Positions 36,010-47,623 of a stretch of DNA of 64,000 nucleotides are shown here, one piece after another. The stretch covers positions 248,001 to 312,000 of the forward strand of contig JARWMV010000233.1 in the NCBI GenBank assembly GCA_030998015.1. The letters run 5' to 3'. How positions within the stretch are numbered: the first letter of the stretch is position 1; every line of letters begins with the position of its first letter. This stretch comes from Ceratorhiza oryzae-sativae (lineage: Eukaryota > Basidiomycota > Agaricomycetes > Cantharellales > Ceratobasidiaceae). A program made the translations under genes and the position numbers. The notes beneath the pieces were generated by a model. It was not told the DNA's origin and searched no databases. It was given only the letters and a program-made list of their open reading frames with translations.

Positions 36010-36560
36010 TTGACTGTCTTGGCCCTCGTGACAGTCAGGACTGCCGATCTCGATCAGTGGATCTTCGCGAACGCTCATGTCCGTCCCGGATCTCCCCGCC
36101 ACATCGTTGACATGCTATTTATATATGTTCCAATCATGTCGTTGCTTTTTTTTTTTTTCCTTTCTTTTTCTGGTCGGTGCAGCTTACGGAATAGACTTGC
36201 ATCGCTTGTCGCCCCCGCGGCACACTTTTATTTGTATCTCTAGCGTTGTTGTTTCAGTCTCTTGTATCTTATTTATCTTCGCATTTTGGCTTGACCATTG
36301 GTTCTCGTTCCAGATCCGAGTCATACATCGTCGCCTCTGCAAGCATGCTCTCTTCATGTTATCCGAACTTGTTGTATTTTGTCCGCCTTGCTACAGTCTT
36401 GGAGTAGGCTGAATATGATCAAACCCAAACTTGTGCAACTACGTCATTGCTTCTCACTCTATACCCAGCGTCCTCTGACAGCAGGGGGCGGAGCCGCACA
36501 TTGTCTCTTTTCGTTTCCTTGATTCTCGACAGTGGCGCCTTGGCTCGTTCGACGGGACCG
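35450..36560 (+). repeat. Segmental duplication, reference copy
   Basis: The 3' half of the low-complexity gene plus about 550 nt of downstream sequence recur, collinear and diverged, at about 39889-40960. Matched landmarks are the GCAAGATCCCT block, the gtacgt donor, the whole last exon, and downstream tracts containing ATTGGTTCTC. Confidence 0.65.
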
Positions 36561-38300
36561 AACCGTGTGTCATCCGGAGACTGCCGGTATCACAGCGCTA
36601 AAGCGGGGGATGTGAGGGTAATCACGTGCCTGCTCATTTCGCAGCCTGGCGCACGCCGCGCAACGCCACACTTCGATCGACCGTGTACCTCATTCCCCAC
36701 TGAAACAGTTTGCTCGATTCCAATGACTTTAATGGCTTCAAGGAGTAGTCCTCCAGTCCCCGCAGCGCTTCCGATACTGGAGTCCTGTGAAACTATTTAC
36801 CCCGGACTAGTCTGTTTCGGGACTTCTCAAGCTAAACGGATGGACCACCGATACTCAAACTCCTCCGTAATTGAATGACAACACCCGGCGCATGACGCCC
36901 TCGATCGCCGCTGACACCCATCGCCGCGCACTCGCCAAAACTCTGCTCCGATCGACAGGTAGGGCCGAGCTGCAAGCGGCCCACGCCGCGAGCGGTCGCG
37001 ACCGTCGGACCGAGGGTTCGGGGCGGGTGCGACGGCTCTGGACATTGGCCTCGTGTTTGCGGGCCTTCTTGGGCGCTCGTTGGTGCGGGTATGCGACGCG
37101 GCGGACAATTAGGGGTGTGTCGGACCACGGCGTGTCGTTGCTGAGAAGGCGTTGTGCTGTCCCCGCCAAAGGATCTTTCAAATATATAGGCTATTCGTTA
37201 TATAGGGAACCAGGGGCGGATCGCCAGCGAGAACCGGAGCTGGGAAATCCTGCACTTGAAAGACCTGAATCTCGGCTGGCATGTGCAAACACAAGCATCC
37301 TTGACGTATAGACATGACAAGTACAGTAAAGCAATACGCGCTGAAATGATAGCGACAGTGAGTGCGAGAGAATGAATACAGGAGTGGACACCACTTGGCA
37401 TTTATTGCATCTTTCGGAATTCGGAGTCGGGGACTGGGGTTGCCCCAAGTGCGCAATATATAGGAGGTGCGGCTGAGCACGCGAGAGGGATATACAACAC
37501 CGTAACTTCGTTACTCCTGTGTAAAAGAATTACTTGATAGCTCTCCTAATGCATGTAAATGGCTAATGTAACCCCCCGACTGACCCCTGATAGCACACGA
37601 TCGGCCCACTGATCGTCTCACAAGAAACGCCGTCGAAAAGAATTACCTTGCTTGAGAATAGCTGGTACATGGTACTGTATATTCCCCTTCGCCCGTTTTG
37701 ATACGCCTCCTCGTCGTTGCACACTTGGGGAATACCCCCTGGTTTGGTATGGAACTTACATCTTATCAAGGTGATACCTATGTAGAAACGGTCGCGCAAA
37801 TTGGACGATTTTAGCTATGTATTTTCAATAACTCGTCGCTTTCGTGAACTGTGGTCTAAACGCTACTTTCCACTTCTCGGCGTTTTCTCTTTTCGGGGGT
37901 TTCGAAACGCCGCGCAACGCAATCAGGTTCCTGTCTCTTGGATCAGATCCAGCAGGGCATCCTTGTTTATACTTACAGCTTGTGCTTCTCCGGTGATCAC
38001 TCTTGACAACCTGACGCCTTGCCAGGTTGACGTTTCGACAGGTGGACGTCAGTCATCCCTATTGTCCGTGGTTAGGGATGGACGTGTCCGAATGTGCAAG
38101 GCTCCATGGCTAGCGCCACCACCCGATCCCGACGCTTCTGGTCGTCGATCGGTATGGGATGGAACTATGAAGATTACGATTACACGTGTTCAGTGACTAG
38201 GGTTTATGCGCTAGGCTAGGCTCATCAAGAATGGACAATCCGACTAGGTGAAATATTCGTACTGCCTAGACGGAGGAGGGGGGCGGGGATTTGGCACAGC
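36010..38300. other. Intergenic; 5' part duplicated downstream
   Basis: The first about 550 nt match, at low identity, the sequence after the decayed copy (about 40411-40960). The remainder has short overlapping frames but no supported gene. Confidence 0.45.
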
Positions 38301-38308
38301 TATAAATA
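38301..38308 (+). promoter_or_regulatory. TATA box of the first C2H2 gene
   Basis: TATAAATA preceded by GC, 51 nt before the ATG at 38359. The paralogue has the same 10-nt GCTATAAATA at 42467-42476. Confidence 0.5.
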
Positions 38309-38358
38309 CTACTCGTCTCGACCGGCCATCCTCACTCACACTCGGCAGCAATCTTGCA

Positions 38359-39253
38359 ATGAGTAGGTTCCAACCACATCTTACCACTGCTATCTGTGTA
38401 GCTGACTGAGACGGCAGACCAATTGTACGATTTGGTACGACAGTTGCTTCCTTCGATAACGATCTTCTCCGCGGACGAATACCCACCACAAAATCACGCC
38501 AGCTCATCAAGCCAGTGTAAGTTGAAAACGTGCATACCTCTGGTTTGCTGACTGAAAGCTGGGCTACTGTTAGCACAAGAGGGGCCCGCCGACCCTAACG
38601 ATGCAGAAGGTGTTCAGGAGCAGGTATGGTACAGACTACTCGCCGGCAATGTGGCGCTTAGTGTCTTAAACGCTAACCTCCCGCACGCGGGCATCCTTGG
38701 GTGCCTTAGATTCCTCCGCTTGAACCTGAGCCGAATCAGATAATCGCCACCGCTACTGCCGAGGATGAAGATGGTGTTGGTCAGCGTTTGGACATACCTG
38801 TGGGTTCATTCGAATACCACGTATAACGAGCTCATCTCTCATCTCCCCCCCTTTGCATTTCCAGACGCCACCCTTCAACCCAAATCTAGCGGTGGTGTCC
38901 AAAGATTTGATCGATCGCTGGATGGAGGATGTCAAAAAGCATCGGAATGAGACTAGACGTTGGGATTCTACAACACTGGTTTGTCCTGTGGATAGGTGCA
39001 GGCAAACGCTTAGTCGACCATATCATCTGCAGGTTCGTCTTCAATCGATTATACCATTTGGAATGTCCTGATGCGGATGAGTTATTAGTATCATCTATAT
39101 CTTCACTTTCAAATCAAACGTGAGTATTAATCGTACTATAATGGTAGCTTGAGTAGTGATATATGCGACAAAGCGTACCAATGTAGGGTCTGCGGGAAGG
39201 GATTCTCGTCCAAGGATGCGCGTCGTACGCACGAAAACAGGATGCATGGATAG
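38359..39253 (+). CDS. Two-finger C2H2 zinc-finger protein, copy 1
   Basis: Model: 38359-38362, 38418-38516, 38574-38623, 38710-38820, 38865-39032, 39089-39119 and 39174-39253, giving 180 aa. Finger 1 is split by an intron and reads CPVDRC...HLQ|YHLYLHF (C-x4-C-x12-H-x3-H). Finger 2 is CRVCGKGFSSKDARRTHENRMH (C-x2-C-x12-H-x4-H), preceded by the classic KPYQC linker. The segment just before the fingers (DLIDRWMEDVKKHRNE) matches the paralogue at 42559-43587. Role: probably a nucleic-acid-binding, perhaps transcription, factor; the target is unknown. The first coding exon of 4 nt is the weakest part of the model. The finger exons are solid because both genes share the same exon lengths (31 nt) and phases. 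Confidence 0.68.
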
Positions 39254-39888
39254 TTCCAGCAGAGTCAAACATTTGATTCGGGACTGCATCCTTTAAGCAA
39301 CCGCCGACTTCTCTTGATACATTTAACAGCTCGTTCCTAGAACATAATCTGTCTGTCCTGTTTGTATGTATCATTATGAAGCATTAGGTGTTTCAAATCC
39401 CGATGGTTTTGTTTTATGCCAGGCCACCCCCTGAAGACGAGACATGAGACTAGGGCGTCCATGTATTTCGCGTCCAGCTGTACTGAACCACATATTTAAA
39501 TGTTGCGATCCCGTTTATCAGCGATTATAAAAGTGTTTAGTTTTTAATGCGTGAAGCTTGAACACGTCCGATGCGGTAGGTGAACAGATTGTTGGGGAGT
39601 CCTAGCGCCGCAGTATGATTGGCAGTTACGTGATAGACGCTGGCCCGGCGCTCCTTTGAGCACCTGTCAATGAGCGAGTCGACTGATCTGTGACGATAGG
39701 TAGCCCAAGCTCCTCCCTTGACAACACACTCGAACCAACAGTCACCAAGGGCCATCATCTCCTCTGCTTCGCCTTACCAATTATCTTCTTCTTACAGCCA
39801 CTCTCGCTCGTCTCCCCCCGCTTACCGCATGCGTGCATCGTCCTGGTTCATATCGAGCGTAGACACGGAATCGAATTGAACCCAACTC
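39254..39888. other. Intergenic, no gene seen
   Basis: Short frames only. Confidence 0.4.
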
Positions 39889-40410
39889 ACTATGCCCCGC
39901 AAGATCCCTTGTTCAGTACTCCTTCCATGAATGCTTCCCAGGGCAGTTGAAGATCACCAAGCAAATGATATATACGCTTGCACCTCTGACTGCGCCTGTC
40001 GTAGAAGAACAAGGAGCACCCTTAAACCTCTCCTATTCGACTATCTCCCAAGCCACATGCCTTTTCTCTATTATTCGTCACCATTATTCACCATTCGCCA
40101 TCGCTCACTGCCCGCCACGCCAACCCATCCAACTTGTTCTCGTCAGGCCCAGCAAAGATCCACGAGTGTGGCGTGATAGCAGGCCTCTGAATACGCTCTT
40201 GCTAGTGAGGACGCCGAGCCGGAGCTAGATCCACAAGGTCCTGAACTGTACGTTTTCCCATGCCCGTCAGGTGTCTTTGCTCACAGCCGATCATGCAAAG
40301 AGTCGTTGGCCATATGTTCCCTTGGACTTGCGACTAAGCCCAGACTGTATTGCATAAAGGTAGGCGTGCACATAGCGAATGGCGTGGCCTCCCATCCAGT
40401 CAGCGTTTGA
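39889..40410 (+). pseudogene. Decayed 5'-truncated copy of the low-complexity gene at 34999-36009
   Basis: Aligns with 35460-36009 in order. RKIPCSVLLP is followed by TGA where the parent has a Trp codon. A VVEEQGAPLNL stretch matches VEEEEQDIPLAL, and DAEPELDPQGPEL matches DAEQEAEQPGPES. The same phase-2 gtacgt intron is at about 40250-40293. The last exon RSCKESLAICSLGLATK...HPVSV corresponds to SSCKQSLRQSVYSLGLKTK...RPLSL, with the stop codon aligned. At least one nonsense change plus TGATAG before the acidic block rule out a full product, and the N-terminal motif region is missing or unrecognisable. It came from the block duplication that also produced the second C2H2 gene. Confidence 0.7.
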
Positions 40411-40960
40411 TCTTCTTGCCTCCTCTGACAGTCATGCTGTCGATCCCAATTTGTGGGGTCCTGGAGACACCAGTGTCAGCACCGAGTCTGCCTGTCACTT
40501 ACCATCTACACGCTATTCAACTCCCCCCTTTGTTTACAGGTTGAGCAATGTAGCACCTTGCGGAACGGATAGGCTTGAATCGCCTGTTGTCTGTCAATTC
40601 TGTTGCGCACGTTTATCCTTATCTCTAGCCTTCATGTTTCAATCCAGTGCATTTTAGCTACTTACGCATATCGATTCACAGGATTTGGGACCATTGCTTC
40701 CCCATTTTTGACACAAATATATTCGTGCATGAATGTATCACCTTTACTAACGTGCACCGTTTCCGTCACCCGAATTACTTTCAATCATTGGTTCTCTAGA
40801 CACGTTGAGCACAATCAAACTCGAACCTGTGCATTACATCACCCCCTGCCCCTGCCCCCTGTCATCTATCCTTACGTAACCGCGGCGAACCATTCGAGGG
40901 GTTCTGTGTCGTGAACTATCTTGCATTCTCCGTTCTCGACGGTCAAACTTGATTAGTTTG
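39889..40960 (+). repeat. Segmental duplication, second copy
   Basis: Diverged collinear copy of about 35450-36560. Spacing to the following C2H2 gene (about 2.1 kb) is close to that after the reference copy (about 2.35 kb), indicating one tandem block duplication. Confidence 0.65.
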
Positions 40961-42466
40961 ACTGGGAACAAATGATCATACGTCAAGCCGTAGTTGTGGG
41001 CTCAATCCATAAGTTTAAATAAATTAATATTATAATTATTCTATATCATGAAAATGCTGGAGCTTTAAAGAAAGTGTCAGCACAAGGGTACGCCAGCAGA
41101 CACCCAAGCCGGAAATAAGGTACTGGCCGATCAGGTGGCTAGTCACGTGGATGCTCACCTTGCTTCGCCACGCGCGCCGACGCGACACTTCCATTTGCTG
41201 TTCGTTCTTTCCCCATCAGGAAAATGCCTCACTCGAATCAATTAATTTCGATTGACGGGTAACTGCGCGGACACCGTAAAAGTTTCCGATCGTCCGGTCT
41301 AACCGAAACTATGGCATACAACGCGTTCACCCACAACGACGACATTTGCCGCTCTGACCAGAACTTGGGACTGGCCTCGGCCCCAGTATTCCTTACACAT
41401 TTTAAAAATATAGTTGCTATCTCAATGCAACTCAACTCGACTGCAACACGATGGCCGGGGCCACTACAGCGATACCCGTCCCAATAATAATCGTGGCGAA
41501 ACCAACAGCGCCGGGAAAAGGCGATTGGCCCGCCTTGAAAACCTGGGTGTGCCTGTGGGTACCGGTTTGGCGCCTGTAACGCACCCGCTCTCAGCTTGTT
41601 CGGGACTTGTTCGTATACCCATGCCGACGCTAGGACGAACATAGAAAGAGCGCAAGCGCTATCCGAGGGGTCAGGCGGCTATCCGTGATGCATCCTTTTA
41701 TTTAGAGTCAATAGCAAGGATGTTGCCATAATAGACGCATGCACTCACGGGAACGAACAATGTGAAATTGTGGGTTTGGGTGAAACCGACAGGTTCGTGT
41801 GGGTGACCCAAGTCTGGCTGAAGATTTACCTTAGCGATGTTGACATAGCTACAATGACAAAGGTGGGGAGAGAGCTAGATTGAATAAAACGGCTGATGCG
41901 CCAGTGCTCCTGCGGGCCGCCAGGCGAGCGGCTCTCCCCTAGATATGTTCACACCAAAGTGATCGTGCTCGTGCCATCAATGAGCGCACCGTGCAACGTG
42001 AGTCATGAGGCTCCGCCGATCAATAACCAGGCAACGTTTCAGGAACCTCCCAGCGGAGCCGCCAAACATATCCGACCTGATCGTCCTTCTGTGGAAATGT
42101 AGCGAGTCTAGTCCCCCGGCGTTGTTCCTCGACGACTAGGCTTGAATGAGGCTGGCATTTCACATATATCCAGGACCAATCAAGCAGTGGTGAGCCTTCC
42201 GTCAAAACTGCCAGTTTCTTCAACTTATTCCATGGAAATCGGAGCACCCCAGACCCCAATTTTGCGTCAAGATCATGCGTAACACGGCCGAACTTTATTT
42301 GCCATGGCCATCTCGGTGGTAGGATATGGCAAAAACAGCAATTCCCTACTGATCGGTATTGTAGAAGCCCATTTCGAGGCAAATGCCGACGAAACCTAGC
42401 CTTTCCTGGCAAACACAAACACGTCCATGCGGAACCCCAGACGAGTGCAAGTTACACCCTTGCTGA
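40961..42466. other. Intergenic, no gene seen
   Basis: Frames of 132-134 aa on the minus strand (41238-41642 and 42020-42418) show no domain and no splice partner. Confidence 0.4.
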
Positions 42467-42476
42467 GCTATAAATA
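42467..42476 (+). promoter_or_regulatory. TATA box of the second C2H2 gene
   Basis: GCTATAAATA, identical to the element before the paralogue, 82 nt before the chosen ATG at 42559. A tiny upstream reading frame (ATG ACT ATG AGT TAG, 42527-42541) lies between the two. Confidence 0.5.
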
Positions 42477-42558
42477 CAAGCAGCCTATCTCCATGCTCCC
42501 CTAACCACCACTTGCACAGAATTGCGATGACTATGAGTTAGGATCTTCCTTCCCGCAG

Positions 42559-43587
42559 ATGTTTCCTCAGCTGATCCAAACGACAGACTGGTTTTATAAC
42601 TGCAACGGGCAACTGTATGCGTACCGCCGGTATCAACCCTCAGCATCTCTGGGCTTCCAGCTTTTCATCCATGACCAGCCCACCAACTCATTAGAATTTG
42701 TTGCCGAGGCAGTTGGATCCACTTTGACTGCTGAAATGTATGGCTGGTGCTATCGGATAAGCGACTTGGGCGTGCATTGCTATCAGCCTGGCACAGCAGG
42801 TGAACCAATCCCACTGGAAGCGCTCTCATTGGACGAAGGTGAGCTATGGTTTATATGTCCGTGACTCACTGTTCACCGATTGGGTCGCCAGTGATGACCG
42901 AGGACCTTGATCTTCTTGAGGCAGCGCAACAACTGGAAGCGACGCCTCTACAAGACACCAAGCAGGTGAGACATTAATTACGCACCAGCAAGCTCATTAA
43001 TCAATTTATTACCCTTTCGTACTACATCTAAATGCATTACTAGATATATGAAAGCCTCCATGCAACGAATCAAAATATAAATCACAATATAGATCGCCCT
43101 AATAAGGGCCCAAAAGTTGTTGTGAGTTCATTTTGGCTGCATAGTTTGGCGTAAATATCTGGCTCACTGCGCGAACTCATACAAAAGCCTTTCATATTCA
43201 ACTCAAGTTCGAAAACAATAGACAAAGCCTCGATCGACAGCTGGATTGAAGGGCTTAAAGAGAGGCGGAAGAGGCCAAAGAACAACGATTTTCCTGACTT
43301 AATCTGCCCTGTGTGTCAGAAGGAGCTGCGTCGGCCTAGTGCATTACAGGTTTGTCTTTAACCATGACTGCCTTAGCTTAGTCTTAAGCATATTGGGAGC
43401 ATTTAGGACCACTTATATAACCATTTCACACTTAAACGTAGGTTCTATTCATATCAGGAGTTAGATTTGCGTGGTGATAGTTCGGCAATGTGCTATAGCA
43501 TATATGTGTGGGCGATGTGACGGGGCGTTCTCGTACGTCTCTGTGCGCGATGCCCACCGCAAGAAGCACGAGAATGACCATTCTTGA
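42559..43587 (+). CDS. Two-finger C2H2 zinc-finger protein, copy 2, with novel N-terminal region
   Basis: Exons 42559-42838, 42892-42965, 43044-43121, 43188-43349, 43407-43437 and 43499-43587 give 237 aa. Residues 1-93 form an unrecognised, apparently globular region (DWFYNCNGQLYAYRRYQPS, then MYGWCYRISDLGVHCY), absent from the paralogue at 38359. An acidic linker follows, then SIDSWIEGLKERRK and two fingers: CPVCQKELRRPSALQ|DHLYNH and CGRCDGAFSYVSVRDAHRKKH, both C-x2-C-x12-H-x3-H. Finger 1 is interrupted by an intron at the same place as in the paralogue, and KPYMC links the fingers. Likely a nucleic-acid-binding regulator; the target is unknown. The frame is open for ten codons upstream of the chosen ATG after an acceptor-like site, so the start is uncertain. 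Confidence 0.68.
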
Positions 43588-45314
43588 CCCGAAATTCGTG
43601 TATTTTATCCGTATGTTATAATGTTTCGAACTATGGTGACACTTGCTCCTTTATTGATCGTTTGCTGCCTCCTTGTGCCTATGCATATACTGACGCTGGG
43701 GCCGGCGCTTGCATACGCATGATGTGGAGTGTGCATTGGGGATATTAGGGGCGCGTAAATACAACACTATAGTATCTATCTAGACTAACTGTAAGAGTGG
43801 GGGGCGCAAGCGTGCCAGCGTGACCGACCGCCTCGAGCAGTGATCAGGACTCGCTGGGTTGAGGTGGGTCCGAAAGCCGCGATAAGTCGCTGATATGCGC
43901 GATGATAAGAGCGGGGCATGTGGGCGGGACAAGAAAGACGCGTCGAACGATGAGTGGGCCTTGCGCTCTTCGTGGCCAGAAGGGGGCCAACGTGGGCCCC
44001 TTGTTGCGGTTCCATGGGCCCGCCTTGAAGCGCCTGTGTAAGTGCCAGGCTGGTCCCTGCGTCGGTACACATTGTGTTTCCGCCGGCTCCGCCACACAAT
44101 TCCACACGTGCGCCTCACTAAAATAAATTCTTGCACATAATGTACCTGGTTATTTATTGCCGCACTGGAAGGGTGACATGGCCACCCCGAGCTACGCAGT
44201 AGGCTCAAGAGCTCCCAGTGGATGCGGCCAGCTGGGATGTCGGTTTGACCCTCCGTGGCCGTGCCGGACGGGATGCGGGCCCAAAGCACGGGGGATTTGC
44301 CATCTGGTTCATAACATGGCGACCAAGTTGTGTTAGATAAAGTCCGGAAGTAGGTATGATAACAGTTACAGCAGGGATTTACTGACCCAGATGGGGTGAT
44401 ATAGCCCACGCAGGTATGAGAAACAGGCCGCGGCCAGGGATAAATCAAAATCAGACAAAAAAGTGTTGAGGATGGCTCAGGGGCTCCCGTTGTTTTCGCT
44501 TCCATCTCTCCCCTTTCATTTACATGTGTCTGTGAGAAGCCACGACATAAGCCCAGGCATCGAAGTAGCTGTAATACGCTCAACTATGTTTATTTACTTA
44601 AAAATACTAAAAACAGCTCGGGAAGCCGTAGCGACCTCCGTAGACACGGGTAAGGATAGCTGTAGGCGGGTTTGAACCTCTGCGGACAGGATAGAACCGC
44701 TTCATGCGAGTGTATGCGTTCATAGCATGGGTTGACTCCTACTCTAGCTAACAATTACTGTCTGAGTCCTGAGTAGCGCTAGGAACCCTACGCAAATCGG
44801 TGCCCATTGTTGGCGCCGATGTGCACGACCCCTCGGTCAGCGTGACCTCCGGCTAGTCTGGGGGACGCTTGTGCCCCCAAATGCGGCGCGAGGGTAGCTG
44901 GATCCTCGAGGCACGAGCACGCCTCAAGGAGCGCCTCAAAGAGCGAGACTCACGCCTCGTTTTCAGCTTAGACCCCACAACCGGTCGTAACTTATTGCTG
45001 TTTCACGATAAGATGGCGCGGCGCTTACGTTTTGATCAAATAAATACCTAAGACTGTTTGAAGCCTTGTGCACAATAAATTTCCTCATCTTCTCCATTCT
45101 CGATGGTCCTTCCTTTGCTGATTTGACAGCGACCGATGAGCCACCCAAAGATTGCCTGACTACCCGAACGAATAAACGCAAAAGCGGATCGAGGTTATAT
45201 TTATTTAAAGTCTACAGGCAATTGGTCTCAACAGCGTTCGAACATGTTTCGGTGCATGCTTGGCCGCGAACACTATTCCCAAGCATAACCCATAAACATT
45301 TCGGGTTAATCTCC
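43588..45314. other. Intergenic; no supported gene
   Basis: A 267-codon minus-strand frame (43780-44583) is Arg/Ser/Pro-rich without domains and I do not call it. A short basic frame at 44869-45051 may be a relic of something larger. Confidence 0.35.
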
Positions 45315-46530
45315 CTAATAAGGTTGCAAAAGCCATTTATCACGTCGCCCAACGGAGTTGACTGCCTTCGCTCCATCCTCGATTAACTCATTGTCCAGCT
45401 TCATGGATTTGTTAGGAGTGTCTGGGTTGATTATGCTTTGAAGATTCTTAGCGAGCCTCACTTGTCGGAACACGTTTGGACACCTACAAGTAGCCATTCT
45501 GAGAGTCTCCGTCAAATACGAATGTTGTCCCTTTCGCGTCCAGTTTGAAATATCCGTCTGCTGAGGAGCTGGATAAATACTGCTGCTTTTTGATGGACTT
45601 GATAAGGTAGCCGCTAGGCGCTGGCTCAATGACCCACTAATGAAACGGGTTATTGCGTTTCCGAATCTTACGCCCTAAGACAATCAAATACTTACGACCT
45701 GACCATCAACGATGTTAAAGCGCCTCACACGAATAGTGGCATCTTCAGAGCATTCTAGCGCAAGAGGCTTCTTCATGTTCCAGATCCGGAAACGACCGCC
45801 GATACGGATGGGACCGTCATATACCCTGGAAGTCGTGAGATATCAGTCTCAGAAGTCTATTATGTCGGCGGGAAGCTCACGGTCGGGAATCCAGGTGATT
45901 TGGAACGGAAACCAGCACCCATCTCTGGTTTGGCTTGCTCGTTGGTGGCCAAAATCCTACTGGGGCTCCGTTGTCCTTTGACCAGTTCCACAGGTCAAGT
46001 GCCATAGGGCCATGCTGGCCACTAGTAACGATGCTAAATCGCACTATTAATCCACAGTATTAGATCTAATACGGGGCTTGCTCACCTATAACCTTTTTCG
46101 GAATCGCCTTCGAAGGTGAACTTGACGCGGTTGGCGTTGCCGGTTACGCTCATGGGCGTATTGAACTTCGTATCGGTGGCATATCCGATATAAGTGCCAG
46201 AAGCGATGTTCTTGATACTGAAGCTCGAGCCTTCGCCCTCAAGGACCCACTATAGATATTTTAATATGATTGTTCAGACGCAAATCGAAGATTTGTTGCT
46301 AGCCTTTTGGGTATCAGGTCCATTGAGCAGATAGGCTTTAAGTGGGGTGTTGTCCTCTTTGAAAGTTAAAACCGGATCCAGACTCAACACAGTCCCGGCG
46401 TGAGCATTGAAAATCCAGTAAGGGGTATTTATGGAGGGAAGCCTTCGAACGAACGTGCTGTTAGCGTATAATCACTTTATTCGACATAGGGGATATACGG
46501 ACTGAGAAATGCGCTTAGTGCGTCAGTCAT
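45315..46530 (-). CDS. Ricin B-type (beta-trefoil) lectin-like protein, copy 1
   Basis: In coding order the exons are 46530-46499, 46442-46304, 46249-46086, 46033-45881, 45825-45699, 45636-45488 and 45435-45315, giving 294 aa. Four Qx(W)-type elements mark two beta-trefoil-like halves: QK|WVLEG, NQRWVLV, GQ|WVIEP and DKWLLQPY, with an intron directly before the W in the first and third. There is no signal peptide, as in many cytosolic fungal R-type lectins. Intron phases run 2-0-2 then 2-0-2, so the gene itself is an internal duplication. The second intron uses a GC donor (AAG|GCTAGC at 46303), or else that junction is misplaced. The divergent neighbour at 47624-48874 is its paralogue. Expected role: binding of glycans, perhaps in defence or fusion; the ligand is unknown. 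Confidence 0.72.
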
Positions 46531-46565
46531 ATTGTTGAGCGATAGCTTGGTGTTCTGGATATTAC

Positions 46566-47032
46566 AGGGCTTCAGTCCGACTTGACAGAGTAATGAGCGT
46601 GAGGATGTCGGCTGCCTACCTGGACAATGAATTGCTGAGTGGAGATCGAATGAAGCCTCTGCAAGCCTCAGGTCCGGCTTTATACCCTGGCGCGCTGCTA
46701 GGCGGGTCTTGTACGCATATATGCTGCACGCGTACTCCTTGGTCTACCGGCTATCCTGGGAGAACGTTCAAGGCGGATTTGAATTAGAGATATGCACGAA
46801 CAGCCCGTATCCGATGTTCGGTACTCACATCTCCGCGAGGTAATTGATCCCGCGCGAAAGCCCAAGGCTCGAGAAGCTCAAGAGATGGATTAAGTTTAGG
46901 AAATTAGGTAACCTGTCCTGACAATCATTTACGGACAGAGCGTAGCCGCAGCGGGACTCTTGAGCTATCCACATACACATTTTCTTGGGACCGTGGATAG
47001 CCTCTCATGTGATCCACGGACGGGGCGTAGCC
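46566..47032 (+). repeat. Left arm of a 467-bp inverted repeat
   Basis: Reverse complement of 47121-47587 with only two mismatches seen, both in the outer 20 nt. The arm ends 36 nt from the ATG of the left lectin gene. It holds a minus-strand TATAAAG (46678-46684) 148 nt before that ATG. Confidence 0.95.
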
Positions 47033-47120
47033 GCGGCAGGAGTCTCCAAAATGTTCGGTCACCCACATCTTGTGGGATAAAAGCATGTTTTTAACCGCAG
47101 CCTAACCAAACTCCCAGTGG
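47033..47120. other. 88-nt loop of the palindrome
   Basis: Unpaired centre. It continues a diverged direct repeat: the CGTAGCCGCGGCAGGAGTC part resembles CGTAGCCGCAGCGGGACTC inside the left arm. Confidence 0.7.
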
Positions 47121-47587
47121 GGCTACGCCCCGTCCGTGGATCACATGAGAGGCTATCCACGGTCCCAAGAAAATGTGTATGTGGATAGCTCAAGAGTCCC
47201 GCTGCGGCTACGCTCTGTCCGTAAATGATTGTCAGGACAGGTTACCTAATTTCCTAAACTTAATCCATCTCTTGAGCTTCTCGAGCCTTGGGCTTTCGCG
47301 CGGGATCAATTACCTCGCGGAGATGTGAGTACCGAACATCGGATACGGGCTGTTCGTGCATATCTCTAATTCAAATCCGCCTTGAACGTTCTCCCAGGAT
47401 AGCCGGTAGACCAAGGAGTACGCGTGCAGCATATATGCGTACAAGACCCGCCTAGCAGCGCGCCAGGGTATAAAGCCGGACCTGAGGCTTGCAGAGGCTT
47501 CATTCGATCTCCACTCAGCAATTCATTGTCCAGGTAGGCAGCCGACATCCTCACGCTCATTACTCTGTCGAGTCGGACTGAAGTCCT
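47121..47587 (-). repeat. Right arm of a 467-bp inverted repeat
   Basis: Mirror of 46566-47032. It ends 37 nt before the ATG of the right lectin gene and carries TATAAAG at 47469-47475, 149 nt before that ATG. The arms thus look like two facing copies of one promoter. Confidence 0.95.
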
Positions 47588-47623
47588 TGTGACTTGCAGA
47601 ATATCGACTCATAGCTCAAGAAC

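Noticed and set aside
36871..37311. 146-codon plus-strand frame
   Set aside because: Overlaps three minus-strand frames of similar size, no domain, no splice signals.
43780..44583. 267-codon open frame, minus strand
   Set aside because: Arg/Ser/Pro/Gly-rich, no domain, overlapped by other frames on both strands, no paralogue in the window.
44869..45051. Basic 60-codon frame as a retroelement gag relic
   Set aside because: Lys/Arg-rich repeats alone are not enough. No reverse transcriptase, protease or LTR pair was found nearby.
46593..47560. Two identical 64-codon frames facing each other
   Set aside because: They exist only because the palindrome arms mirror each other. They run antisense through the promoter regions of the lectins.
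46566..47587. Inverted repeat as a classical DNA transposon
   Set aside because: No transposase and no target-site duplication recognised. Precise placement between two paralogues favours duplicated promoters, though a foldback element is not excluded.
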